Positions 1-8,765 of a stretch of DNA of 11,536 nt are shown here, one piece after another (position 1 is the first letter of the stretch; each line of letters opens with the position of its first letter). The notes under the pieces are model-generated. The model made no database searches. It was not told the origin of the DNA and worked only from the letters and a program-made list of their open reading frames with translations. The position numbers and the translations under genes are program-made. The DNA lies in contig JAPEVF010001280.1 of NCBI GenBank assembly GCA_029747585.1, positions 1 through 11,536 on the forward strand. The letters run 5' to 3'. Source of the DNA: Pleurotus djamor. Taxonomy: Eukaryota > Basidiomycota > Agaricomycetes > Agaricales > Pleurotaceae.

Positions 1-476
1 GGGCTTCAGGAGGAGGAGCGGTGTTGAATTGGATCCCGTTAGCAATCGCCGCGATTCCAACCCGTACGAGATCAAAGCCCCGGGATGCACTATGAACCGC
101 AGCAGTCGTAGTTGGTTCACTAAGAAGATAAAGTTAGTTTAGTGAGCAGGAAAAACAGGAAAGAAAGCTCGTACGTAGCATTAATCTTGCCTGCGGCGTC
201 TTCTGCAATTGTCAATGCGACTAATATGTCTAGACGAGATTGAGTGCATGCTCCAGAAACTGCGTTTGCCGTTTTTTGAGCCGCTGGAGGCGAAGTTACA
301 ATCGGGGAACCTGAATGGACCACAGATGTGCTCGTAGTATCACAAGGCCCTAAAGCAGTGTGTCAGTGTTTCAATCGGGGTTCGGCGGATAAGATGAACC
401 ACTCACTCGCAGAGGACTTCAAGACGATGACAGCAGTGAAGAAGACGAAAGTAACGAAGGTGTTAGAGGAGTACAT
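1..476 (-). CDS. Small secreted alanine-rich protein, 5' part (paralogue of 6205-6821)
   Basis: Incomplete gene that runs off the left edge. Exons on the minus strand are 476-407, 349-175 and 119-1; introns are 406-350 (57 nt, GTGAGT..TAG) and 174-120 (55 nt, GTACGA..TAG), with phases 1 and 2, and the frame is kept across both. The start ATG at 476-474 opens a hydrophobic N-terminus (MYSSNTFVTFVFFTAVIVL, then KSSA), which reads as a signal peptide. A Ser/Thr/Pro-rich stretch of about 30 residues follows, then a helical Ala-rich domain beginning at a Cys (ACTQSRLDILVALTIAEDAA) and continuing into exon 3 (FDLVRVGIAAIANGI). This domain aligns with the gene at 6205, and both introns fall at the same places in the same phases, so the two are paralogues. 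The molecular function is unknown. Weak resemblance to fungal hydrophobic-surface-binding (HsbA-like) helical proteins is only an impression. At least 121 residues are present; the C-terminus is missing. Confidence 0.82.
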
Positions 477-483
477 AATGCTA

Positions 484-604
484 GAGATATAAAATGAAGA
501 GACGGAGAGCTAGCTCTGTAGGAAAGAGAATAAAGAGAGAGAAATAGAAGGAAAGAAGGTGGTTGATGATACTTGCTGGGACACGCGAAAAGGTTTAAAT
601 ACTC
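484..604 (-). promoter_or_regulatory. Core promoter of the left secreted-protein gene: TATA-like box and CT-rich leader
   Basis: Read on the minus strand, GAGTATTTAAA lies at 604-594, about 120-128 nt before the ATG. A pyrimidine-rich tract (about 557-490; purine-rich on the plus strand) then leads toward the start codon. CT-rich leaders after a TATA-like element are usual for strongly expressed fungal genes. The same GAGTATTTAA decamer precedes the paralogue at 6205, which strengthens the call. The transcription start itself cannot be read from the sequence. Confidence 0.5.
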
Positions 605-1223
605 AAAGGCCTAGAGAACACTCATGAAAACAACTATCCCAACGTTTAGGCGCAGTCAAATAGATTGGCACGAACTTGGATGAAAAGCACTGCTTGACGT
701 ATCCGCAGCTAATACACTTCAGGAAGGCGAGGAATGTGTTTAGCTAGGCGGGTTGACAACACGGTCCAAAGCTCACGTTTGACCAGGATACCCAAGACGC
801 CTTGACTTGGTTCACAAAGAATTGTGACAATCCAGAGCTGCTCCAGGAATCAGGAATGACAAATATCCAAGGCTCTAAGATGATCGATGAAAGGTGATCT
901 GTGTTGTCACCAATGGCGAGGAAACGGCTGAGCGCCAGATACTGACTCGTAGCAAGCGCTCGACAGATTCATATTCATCGACAAGTCGGATGTATAGCCC
1001 CGGTTACCATCTCTGATACGATGGGTGACAACTTCGACAGGTGCAGTAGCGAGCGACACACGAGCTGAAAGCAAGCGGGTACAGAGTCTCCGGGTTGCCT
1101 CCAAAAAGGATCGCAGTCGCAGTCGCTTAACGAGGACAGCACTGCAGTGTTACCTGAGGTAGAGTGTTTTCGTGTGAAATGGTGGAGGTTTGCGGTATTG
1201 TAGAGTACACTGGCCAACAATTG
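605..1223. other. Intergenic region between two minus-strand genes
   Basis: These 619 nt lie between the stop codon of the oxygenase-like gene and the promoter of the left secreted-protein gene. I found no exon chain with a start, matching splice sites and family-like sequence on either strand. Short open frames exist (for example minus 1220-975) but show no recognisable motif and most likely belong to the 3' untranslated region of the oxygenase-like gene or to upstream promoter sequence. No tRNA-like fold or terminal repeat was seen. Confidence 0.5.
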
Positions 1224-2617
1224 CTACATAGCACCAAACTTTTCGAGGACTGGAACAAGCTGCTTCATCCTCTCTGCATAGGCATAAACGGGGATGAGGA
1301 AACATAACGACCCATAGGTCGAGCTTGATTCATCCGTGAATATCGTATACGTGATCTTGTGTGCTGCCCTGAAATTAGGTTCGGCGATCCAAACGACGTT
1401 CACCACGTCCACGTCTTCGTCACTGTCATCTTCACTGTCCACAGAGGAGCCGTTTCCCCACTCAAGGAGCATAGCGCCCCGACAGTCTCGTAACACATCA
1501 ACGATGGTTTCCTCCTCGTCTACGCGAGAGCCATTGATATCTGTCGGGATGTAATCGAGGGCGGGGTAGCGGGAGGGGTGCTCGCTATCGGCTTCGTAGA
1601 TAACTTTGATGATCGCGTGAAGCTCCAGAAGATGGCATACTTTCGCAACGCTGGCATCTTCGCCCTTGAGGCTGCTCATGACGGGTCTGAGATCACTCGA
1701 GTCGCTGGCAACCGAGTATTCATTCCGGAGACCATAGCCGAGTACTCCGCCTTCAGGAAGAAATGCTGGAGTCCTGAGTGCGCGAGCAAGGGCTATGGCA
1801 AAGGGGTGTGTCAGAGGTGAGGTGAGGAATGTCGTTTTCTGTGGGGTGTCAAAGTAGAGGCCATAGATCAGTGTGACTCGATATCCCGAAGTGACCGGGA
1901 GGACTTCATGCTCGACGTGTCCATAGAAGGCGGTGTAAATGATGCTTGGCTGGTTCTGTTTTGTGAAGAGAGCCGAAAAGTCGTAGCGAACCTCCGGAAG
2001 ACACTTGGATCGCAAAATCGATTCGCCGCCTTCGTGGGGAATAGGCAGAACGAGCACAAGAGAGCCAAACATGGATCCGGCGCGTGGGGCGTGCTTATGA
2101 GGCCTACAAAAAGAGCCAACACCTTGGAAACAACAAATTGAAATGGACCGCGTATGAAGTTCCCACAACATACCATGCAAGTTGAGCTCGTAAAGATCAG
2201 CCCGTATAGCGGATTCGTCGGTAAGTAGATCCTTGACTACCCTGTCAAGAATCCCAGCCGCTGAAAGATCGAAGTTGAGTGCAAGATTGGTCGCGTTCAG
2301 CTTGCCAACACTTTCAAGACAGCCAGCGTCGAGATTGTTCTTGTCCTTTCGCGAGGAGGGGACAAGCTTGCACGCCTTAGAAAGGGTTTCCAACTGCTCA
2401 GTTGTTGGACATGACAAGTCGAGAAACCTAACGAAGAAGTCTGGGTCACTTTGGTTGTTTCTGGAAGTTGAACGACATACCCAATGATATTCTCTCCGTC
2501 GAAGTATAGCTTTGTCGACTGTGTAGGGAGGTTGACGACGCCATCTACGTGAGAGATAGTCTGTGTAACAGAGTCCGTGAGCTCTTGGAGACTCTCTGTA
2601 GACATGGGGGTCTTCAT
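1224..2617 (-). CDS. 2-oxoglutarate/Fe(II) oxygenase-like protein (basidiomycete family) with altered iron ligand
   Basis: Three exons: 2617-2481, 2427-2174 and 2122-1224. Introns are 2480-2428 (53 nt, GTATGT..TAG) and 2173-2123 (51 nt, GTATGT..AAG). The second is a multiple of three and could be read through, but removing it restores the family pattern LHG-VGSF before the metal site. The product is about 429 aa from the first ATG; a second in-frame ATG at 2605 would give 425 aa. The family match rests on MFGSLVLVLPIPHEGG, VEHEVLPVTSGYR and the upstream KLYF..FLDL...LSKAC and VGKLNATNLALNFD blocks, as in the large agaricomycete Fe2OG/prolyl-4-hydroxylase-like family. Expected iron ligands are HxD and a distal His, and the 2OG-binding residue is Arg. 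Here the first motif is PHKHAPR (His139-x-His141) where the family has HxD(T/A)PR; the distal His202 (VEHEV) and Arg212 (GYR) are present. The substrate is unknown. The C-terminal third carries an acidic run (SEDDSDEDVD) and is shared with the partial gene at 11187. Catalytic activity is uncertain because of the Asp-to-His change. Confidence 0.85.
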
Positions 2618-3397
2618 GCGAGCCTCAAGGCTTCGGGAGCACTAGTCCAAGACGTCACGGCTTGACTCATTCTGCGTTCAGCGAACTCGATGCAGAGGGT
2701 AAAATTTGACGGGTAACCGACACAGCTGATGCAGCAAGCATCCGACTTATTGGTGCGGGTTTCCAGGTTGAGAAGTTGAGTGAAAGTTGAAAATGTGGTC
2801 GAATGCGACAAATTCAATAACTCCAATCAAGTGGTTGTGACTGTGGGAATATATTCTCACACGGTCTATAATATTCAATCTCGACCTTCGGAGTCGCGAA
2901 CTTAACTTCTCTACTTGTTCGCCACGCCCATATGTCTTTTTGTCTTACCTGAAGATACTTGGACGAAGGCTCGGTTTTCCGGACACAATCCTGACCAGCC
3001 CATGATACCAACTTTAGGAGCATCTGGCTCTCCTTGTTTCACCACCTGTTAGTGACTTCGCTCATACGTTTCCCTCCCTGGGTGGCGTCAGTGCTTTTCG
3101 CCATAATTGGAGCGGATTTACCCCACGGAATGTCAACCTTCCTCGATCGGAGGACTCCTTTCTCCGGACCAGGACCTTTCAAGCACCCGTAAAAATGCAG
3201 TGGTCACACCCTTGGAAGTGGAGCGAATAACTCTTGTGTGCTTTTCTGATTGTTCTCATTGGGTCATTTCCCAAACAAATTGGAGACGTGAAGCGAATAA
3301 CTAGAATTCTCTGCAGCTTATAACCTTGAAGCTCGTATGTGAGGACCCGGAACCGTCAGCAAGACGCTCCAATCCTCCCTTCGCATCCTCTGAAACC
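2618..3397. promoter_or_regulatory. Divergent intergenic region, likely two-way promoter
   Basis: These 780 nt separate the minus-strand oxygenase-like gene (start 2617) from the plus-strand gene starting at 3398, so both promoters should lie here. A TATA-like TTATAACC at 3318-3325 lies about 75 nt before the plus-strand ATG. On the minus strand there is a coding-like scrap at 3045-2949, bounded by CTAACAG and a consensus CAG/GTAAGA donor at 2951-2943, but I could not connect it to a convincing gene. I see no other supported gene in the interval. Confidence 0.45.
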
Positions 3398-5324
3398 ATG
3401 TCTAATATCCAGAAATTTCGTATTGCCCTCATTGGACCACACTCCAAGTCCTTCGTCAAAGCTTTGCACGCCGACGATAGATTCGAAGTTGCTAGGACAT
3501 GCTCTTCAATCGCTAGCGTAGGTCATTTTACCTCTCCAACGTCGTATTAATTGCTCAATCAGTGATTTTGAAGGCTATCGAACAGAAAGTCGATGCCCTA
3601 TCTCTGGCTGGTCACGGTCATGCTCTTCGTGAAGCAGATGTCAACGAAATGCTGAACAATGGCACGGCGTTGGCGCTGTTCCAGCCGCAGGCATCACTCT
3701 TGGAGACCATTCACAAGGCTACAAAGACTCCCATCGATATACCGAGCCTTAGCCTCCATCAGGATTTACCTCTCTTGGTTTATGTGTTCGTGCTTCCTGT
3801 TTCCCTTTGAATCCTCCATTGAAGCCTGCACCAGTGTCGATAATGTAGTTCATATCGCTCCTAACAACCATTCCATCGAACGCCGAGCCCATAAGGCCGT
3901 CAACGAGGCGTTAGCACGATCTGCAAAGGAAAAAACGCAAGGCAAACATTGTGAAGACTCCCAGGGATGTGGGTGCCGATTCCGTGCGATCCATTTATCG
4001 CGCAACATCTGCATACCATGCCATCATGGCTTTTGTATCGACGATGGATCCCCCGATTGGTGTCATCGGCTTTAAGAGGTAACGGTAACTCTTCTTTCCT
4101 CTGCGTCTGATCCACTTTTTCACATCGATCCAGGGGAACTATCGACCATTCGACGACTATCTCTATCACTACCCTTAGCTGGGCCGAGGACGGCACTTAT
4201 AACGTCGAAACCTCTGATGATTCTTTGATACAACGGTACGACTTCAATTGGTACACAGATTACTATGCGTACGCTACCGGAACCGATTGTCGGGACAAGA
4301 CCGCATCCGAATTCACGGAAAAAGGCGGTGTAGTCCATGTCGTTGCAGTGGATCATGGGAACATCGTGCGAGCCAGCGATAGCGCTCCCCGCTACCATGG
4401 CCCTACAGCTGGGTTTTGCAGTTATTATTTTGTTGACTACAACAAGACCGGTGTTCATGGAGATGAATCAATGACGCTAAAGGCATACCAACCACGGACG
4501 CTTACCTCAACGCAAGACAAGAAAAATACGTGTAGGGTTTCCTCCTTTTCCTCGCATAGTTGATGGTTACTCCCACTGCTTGTTATAGAGTAGATGGAAT
4601 TGAATACAGGCAAGATATGCAAATGCTCAAGAGTGGCGGCAACGAGACAGTCACCTTTTCGGCTCAGTACACGATTGATCTTACTCTAGACCGGTTCCAG
4701 CAGCACGCGCTCCCTAGTTCCCGTGGAGTGGATTATCTTTTGACTTACAAAGACTACTATGTTCGTGTAGTTTCTCATTGGTCCTCTACCACAACATATT
4801 GATGCGCTCCCTATATAGGACCTGTGGGCCGACCCCGAATTTAAGAGTCGTACTTGGTTTGATCTAGGCGTGTTTGAATGGGTTGACCGTGATGGATGGG
4901 AACACATCATTGTCCGAGTACGTGCATGTCCGTATCTTGGGGTGAAGCCTCGCTCACGCCCGTCTTGTTAGCCTGATTTACCCGAGGACAACCTTCCCAT
5001 CACTAACTTGACCACGTTCACGTCAAGCCTCGGAAAGCCTACCATGAGTATGTTTTGTTGTCACAATATAGTATCCGTAACGGAAACTCACATGGCCTCC
5101 AATAGCGTTCAAGCGTGACACCGTCTTTCGAGCTTTCAAATCCAATGCATGGCGTACCACAAGCGACGACGACACGGTTCGTCTCCTTCCTTTAATTCAC
5201 TGAGTGGCACGAGCTTGAATAGCCCATTCAGACGCATAAACAGAGGGACCATCAGTCCTATGGTGATGAAACCCAGTATACCTTGGATCTCACTTGGTCC
5301 AGTGTACCGTCTGAAGAAGAATGA
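3398..5324 (+). CDS. Unrecognised protein of about 469 aa, nine exons
   Basis: I do not recognise this family. Best model: exons 3398-3517, 3574-3777, 3915-4078, 4134-4529, 4589-4766, 4819-4917, 4972-5047, 5106-5176 and 5223-5324, stop TGA. Apart from a 137-nt second intron, introns are 46-59 nt with GT..AG ends, and the frame holds throughout, giving 469 aa. The start ATG at 3398 (context AAACCATGT) has a TATA-like box about 75 nt upstream. There is no signal peptide or membrane segment. The N-terminal half looks helical (LREADVNEMLNNGTALALFQ; RSIYRATSAYHAIMAF). A basic patch (QRKKRK) opens exon 3. From about residue 165 on the protein is rich in Tyr, Trp, Asp and Thr with alternating polar and hydrophobic residues (YDFNWYTDYYAYATG; GGNETVTFSAQYTIDLTL), suggesting a beta-rich domain. 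It ends in an acidic SEEE. The exon 2/3 junction is the weak point: 3778-3914 may be an intron or may hide a frameshift. Exons 3-9 are well supported. Confidence 0.68.
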
Positions 5325-6204
5325 CAATAGCCAGCCTTGAAGCTTGATTATTAATATTCCCTCAGTTGCGATTTACGAGTAGAATCCCAATTGCCTCGCA
5401 AACCATTCTAGCCACCAGCCAGAGTGGGTTAGTGCTTTGCCAGGGCGAATAGCAATACTTCTTCGATACAGGTGATGTTCATGAATGGCGACGGTCAATC
5501 GAGCCTACAAAAAGACCGAGTGGCCAGGCACCGTTAGTCGACGCGTCATCAGAAATGATATCACGTTTTTGTCACGCACAACGTACCAGCACGTGCCTGT
5601 CTAAATGTGACATGACGTTTCCTGCTTTTCTCCACAACCAACTCTCAAATCAGACAGGTCGCCATAAGGTTTCGACGCATTCATGTGCTGCACGCCTCGA
5701 AGGCTATCCTCTTAGCGACGCTCACCCACTTGCCCCACTACCATCTCACCCACCAGCGCGTCAAGCGTGGCGGTTTCGATTGGTTCAAGGTATGGTCCTG
5801 TGCATTATCTGGGACATAGACTTATTTTTGCTACTTCAGTTGACCTGAGAATTCAAATATCACTTCCTTGTACATCAACATTGATACTACTGCTGTTCCG
5901 AAGGCTGTACACCTTCTCATCGTTTTTCAAAGTTGGTATAACAATTGAAGACATTTCGAAGCTATCAGATGCACTCCTCCACGCTTGGTGCCCGGGTACT
6001 GAGACCAAGTGTTGGTATCCCGTAAGGGCGCGAGTCATCGAACTAGAGTATTTAATGTGCGACTCTGGTATCGTCATCGTCATCCTGCTTCTCTCCTTCT
6101 GACCTGGTGTCGCCTCCTCTTTTCTTTTTCGACTAATCCACTTCTTTCTACTACAACACTTTCTTTTCACACCTTTATTTCTTTTCCTTTTCGACATCTA
6201 CGCA
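5325..6204 (+). promoter_or_regulatory. Intergenic region with the promoter of the secreted-protein gene
   Basis: These 880 nt follow the stop of the unrecognised gene. I found no exon chain in the first 650 nt. The last 160 nt read as a core promoter for the gene at 6205: a TATA-like GAGTATTTAA at 6046-6055 and then a strongly pyrimidine-rich leader at about 6105-6195 that runs almost to the ATG. The same decamer occurs before the paralogue on the left. Short open frames here (for example plus 5555-5848) have no recognisable motif and no splice support. Confidence 0.5.
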
Positions 6205-6821
6205 ATGGCTCGTATCATCTCCGCTATCGTCGCTTTCTTCATGTTCGCTTTGGTCGCCCAGATCGAGGCAGGTACGGGATCATGGTGTAGAATTTAATGG
6301 ACTGGATACTGACTTGATTGTTCCCTCACAGCACCTATAGAGGCCAGACAAATCGGCAACCTTACTTGTAACGTTGCCCGCCTCCGCATTGTCGGTGCAT
6401 TGGCTTCCGCCAGCTCTAATGTCAACAAGATTAGTACGGCGTACGTTTCTTCACTTCGCCACGACGCGTCGGCTTCAACTAACGAGATTTCCTAGTGACG
6501 CCGCGACCGCTTCCGCCGTGGCTGATGCGAAGGATGGTTTGAACTCTGCTAACGCTGGTATTAAGACCATCGCTGGCGCTATCATCACTTTGCAGAAGGC
6601 CCCCGCCACTGCTCGTGACCAGGTCGAGGCTGGGCTCTTGAAGACCCAAGGCGCTTTGCAATCCATCACTACGTTCGTCTTCCCCTCCATCATCCCATAG
6701 GTTCCCTCATTGACTTGCTCTATTCGGTTCTTCTAGCGGTGATGCTGCCCTGGCGCCCGCTCTGAGCGCCATGACCAGGGCCATCCAAGCCGGTCAAGAT
6801 GTTGTTGCTAACTGCAAGTAA
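6205..6821 (+). CDS. Small secreted alanine-rich protein, 145 aa
   Basis: Four exons: 6205-6271, 6332-6440, 6496-6672 and 6737-6821 (TAA). Introns are 60, 55 and 64 nt, each GT..AG, with phases 1, 2 and 2. The product is 145 aa. The first ~22 residues are a clear signal peptide (MARIISAIVAFFMFALVAQI, then EA), followed by APIEARQ, so a further cleavage after the Arg is possible. The mature part has one Cys near its start (NLTCNVARLRIVGALASA) and one at the very end (VANCK), which could pair, with Ala-rich amphipathic helices between them (SAVADAKDGLNSANAGIKTI; AALAPALSAMTRAIQAG). I know similar short secreted proteins from many agaricomycetes, but no function is established for them. An HsbA-like or cell-surface role is a guess. 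Codons favour GCT, GCC, ATC and GTC, as in highly expressed fungal genes, which fits the CT-rich leader. It is paralogous to the gene at 1-476, which has a longer Ser/Thr/Pro linker. Confidence 0.9.
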
Positions 6822-7759
6822 AGGAGGGAAGTGTTATTGGAATGGATCAGTACCGAGGAGTTATTATGTGATGTGTCTTTTACTTTGGACCCTTTTCGTA
6901 TACGACATAATATCATGGGCAGGATGCTTAACAATGTTTGAAGTTGGATGCGATGTCTGTCGGTCCTGTGATATGATATTGGGACTAAGGCACCATTCTG
7001 GTGCTCCCGTTTCCCAGGCAGCCCGCCGTCACTCTCGGTGCGAGCTTCACGGAGGACAGCATATTGAAGACTGGTAACCTCACGTAACACTCTTATCTGT
7101 CCGCTTCGTCGGCGCACTCTTCCCAGCGTTTCGGTCTAATGAGGCCATTGATTCTCATTTCTTTCTTTTTCGTTTAGCATCACAACGTTTTTCGACCGTG
7201 ATACGATGCAAATGCTCATCAGCAACTTGCGCGACTGCCCCTCTCCTGGCCTACCATTGCATCGCTGTGGTCCAGTTCTGCTCTGATGATTCTCTGGAAT
7301 GAACTGTTGTCACCGATTTGTATTTACTTGGGGCGTTCATCTCAAGCCCGTTGCTTCCCTCTGCCTCAATGAATGCAGGAAACCGTTGGCCGCCGACCAT
7401 CCCTATGGATAGAGTCAGCCACGGGGAACGCACACGAAGGGCTTAATTCCCGGGGCAGGTGGTCCTCACATAGGGCTTTGCGTAGCCTTCTGGCACCGTT
7501 CATCGGTCGCTTGAGCGATTCTCGCCTACTTGTACCCACAGAACATCAAATATCTCGATTCGAAGACTTCCAGAATTTACCAGCGATATTAAATCCTGCC
7601 AGGATCGCTGGAAGTAATCAACGGTTTCACCGTTGTGGGCGTGTACACCTCGAAGACGGTAGAACTCTGCAAGTATCTAGAGTATAAAAGGTATGTGTCA
7701 TTGTCTGATTCACTTTCATACCACCTGTGCTCACCGATTATCCCCCACACCATTAGAGT
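6822..7759 (+). promoter_or_regulatory. Intergenic region with TATA box of the DUF6593 gene
   Basis: These 938 nt hold the 3' untranslated region of the secreted-protein gene and the promoter of the next gene. A good TATA box (TATAAAAGG) lies at 7683-7691, about 75 nt before the ATG at 7760. Just upstream are two small perfect inverted repeats: CCAGCGAT/ATCGCTGG at 7580-7611 and AACGG/CCGTT at 7620-7634. A stretch at about 7020-7260 has a short open frame followed by a polypyrimidine TTTAG acceptor-like site near 7178, but I could not build a credible gene from it. Otherwise I see nothing. Confidence 0.45.
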
Positions 7760-8478
7760 ATGGAATTCACTTTCGACAACCGAGACCTCCTCAATTCCGA
7801 CGTTCGCTATAAAGAAGACAACCTTGTCTACTATAGCGTTGCCACGGAAGAAGTCAACGACAAGACGAGGACGGTGATTCGACACGGTGGCGAAATCGAG
7901 GCGACGATCCATTGGGAAGATAAATTTTTCGAAAGACAAGGAAGGAAATTAAGTTTCCGAACCGTGAAGAGACGACTTTCTGGATTTTGGACATCCAGCT
8001 CGTACGCCCGCTTACATTCTTCACGAAATACGTATCTTGACTGTCATTTTATTTGAGATCGAGGGTATGGCGCTGGGATGCGGCTGCCTACGTTGTTCAA
8101 TACGACGACGGGAAGTGGGAAGTAAGTCCAGTCTTCGGCTTCTCAAACTTCTGGCGAAGATCGCTGACCATGAATTCCAGGCTAAATCAGAGCTCGAAGA
8201 CGTCCTCGGCTCGACCCTCACGCCGTATCGCGACCGCTTCTTCCATGACGATGAACCGGCCTCGTTTGTTGTGAAGACACATGCGTACGATGATTTGTGG
8301 TTTTTCTTGATGGTGTTCGTTTACTCCGAGTTCAAGCGCATTAGGAAGGTAGGTCGACTCATATTCATTCATTCTGATTTGATAATGAACAATTCGGTGA
8401 CAGGATGCTGAAAAGACTGCTACCATCAAGGCAGTCGCAAAGACGGCTACTCTCGTCTTGGAAGCGCAAAAGAAATGA
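7760..8478 (+). CDS. DUF6593 domain protein, 182 aa
   Basis: Four exons: 7760-8001, 8058-8121, 8181-8348 and 8404-8478 (TGA). Introns are 56, 59 and 55 nt (GTACGC, GTAAGT, GTAGGT donors), phases 2, 0 and 0. The product is 182 aa, a usual length for the family. The order of blocks fits basidiomycete DUF6593 proteins: an N-terminal strand pair (MEFTFDNRDLLNSD; LVYYSVATEE), an RTVIRHGGEIEATIHWED segment, a region like the family's 'R.F...DGR.YRWK' (SSRVWRWDAAAYVVQYDDGK) and the hydrophobic C-terminal helix DDLWFFLMVFVYSEFKRIR at about residues 139-157, where the family has a DLIVVTFVYVEK-type ending. There is no signal peptide. A lysine/alanine-rich tail follows. The function of DUF6593 is not known; the fold is thought to resemble tubby-like/LURP-like beta-barrels, but I cannot test that here. 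It converges with the RNA-binding protein gene, with 287 nt between the stop codons and nothing recognisable in the gap. Confidence 0.85.
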
Positions 8479-8765
8479 AGATGCACCCGACTCACCGTCA
8501 TCCAAAGTTGCATGCAAATGGGGCTCTTGTATCGATGGGTAACGTTGATACCATTCAGGTAGTAGTCGAGGCAAGTTTGGGGAGTCACGCGAGGCGCTAC
8601 ACGAGAGGAGAGATGTAATATTTCAACCAGTATGCACTTATATGTATATGTTTTGCTACACATGTTACTCGAGAAAACAAAGAGGGATAAACGGCATAAG
8701 TATAATAACTGAAAGGGGAGGGGGGAAAGAGAAAAAAAGTCCTGCCGTTCAAGAACAAACCCCTT

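Noticed and set aside
1336..2141. Several plus-strand open frames of 70-80 codons
   Set aside because: They are antisense to the oxygenase-like gene and carry no recognisable motif.
3326..3397. Upstream extension of the unrecognised gene from 3326 or 3339
   Set aside because: Those positions are TTG and GTG rather than ATG. The first in-frame ATG with a reasonable context is at 3398.
3900..4458. Minus-strand open frames of about 100 codons
   Set aside because: They are antisense to exons of the plus-strand gene, whose exon joins are consistent.
5853..6197. Minus-strand Lys/Arg-rich open frame (114 codons)
   Set aside because: The basic composition is the reverse complement of the CT-rich leader before the gene at 6205.
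7020..7290. Possible short two-exon gene (open frame, then a polypyrimidine TTTAG acceptor near 7178)
   Set aside because: The frame across the best join gives no family-like sequence and no good start; kept only as a note in the intergenic entry.
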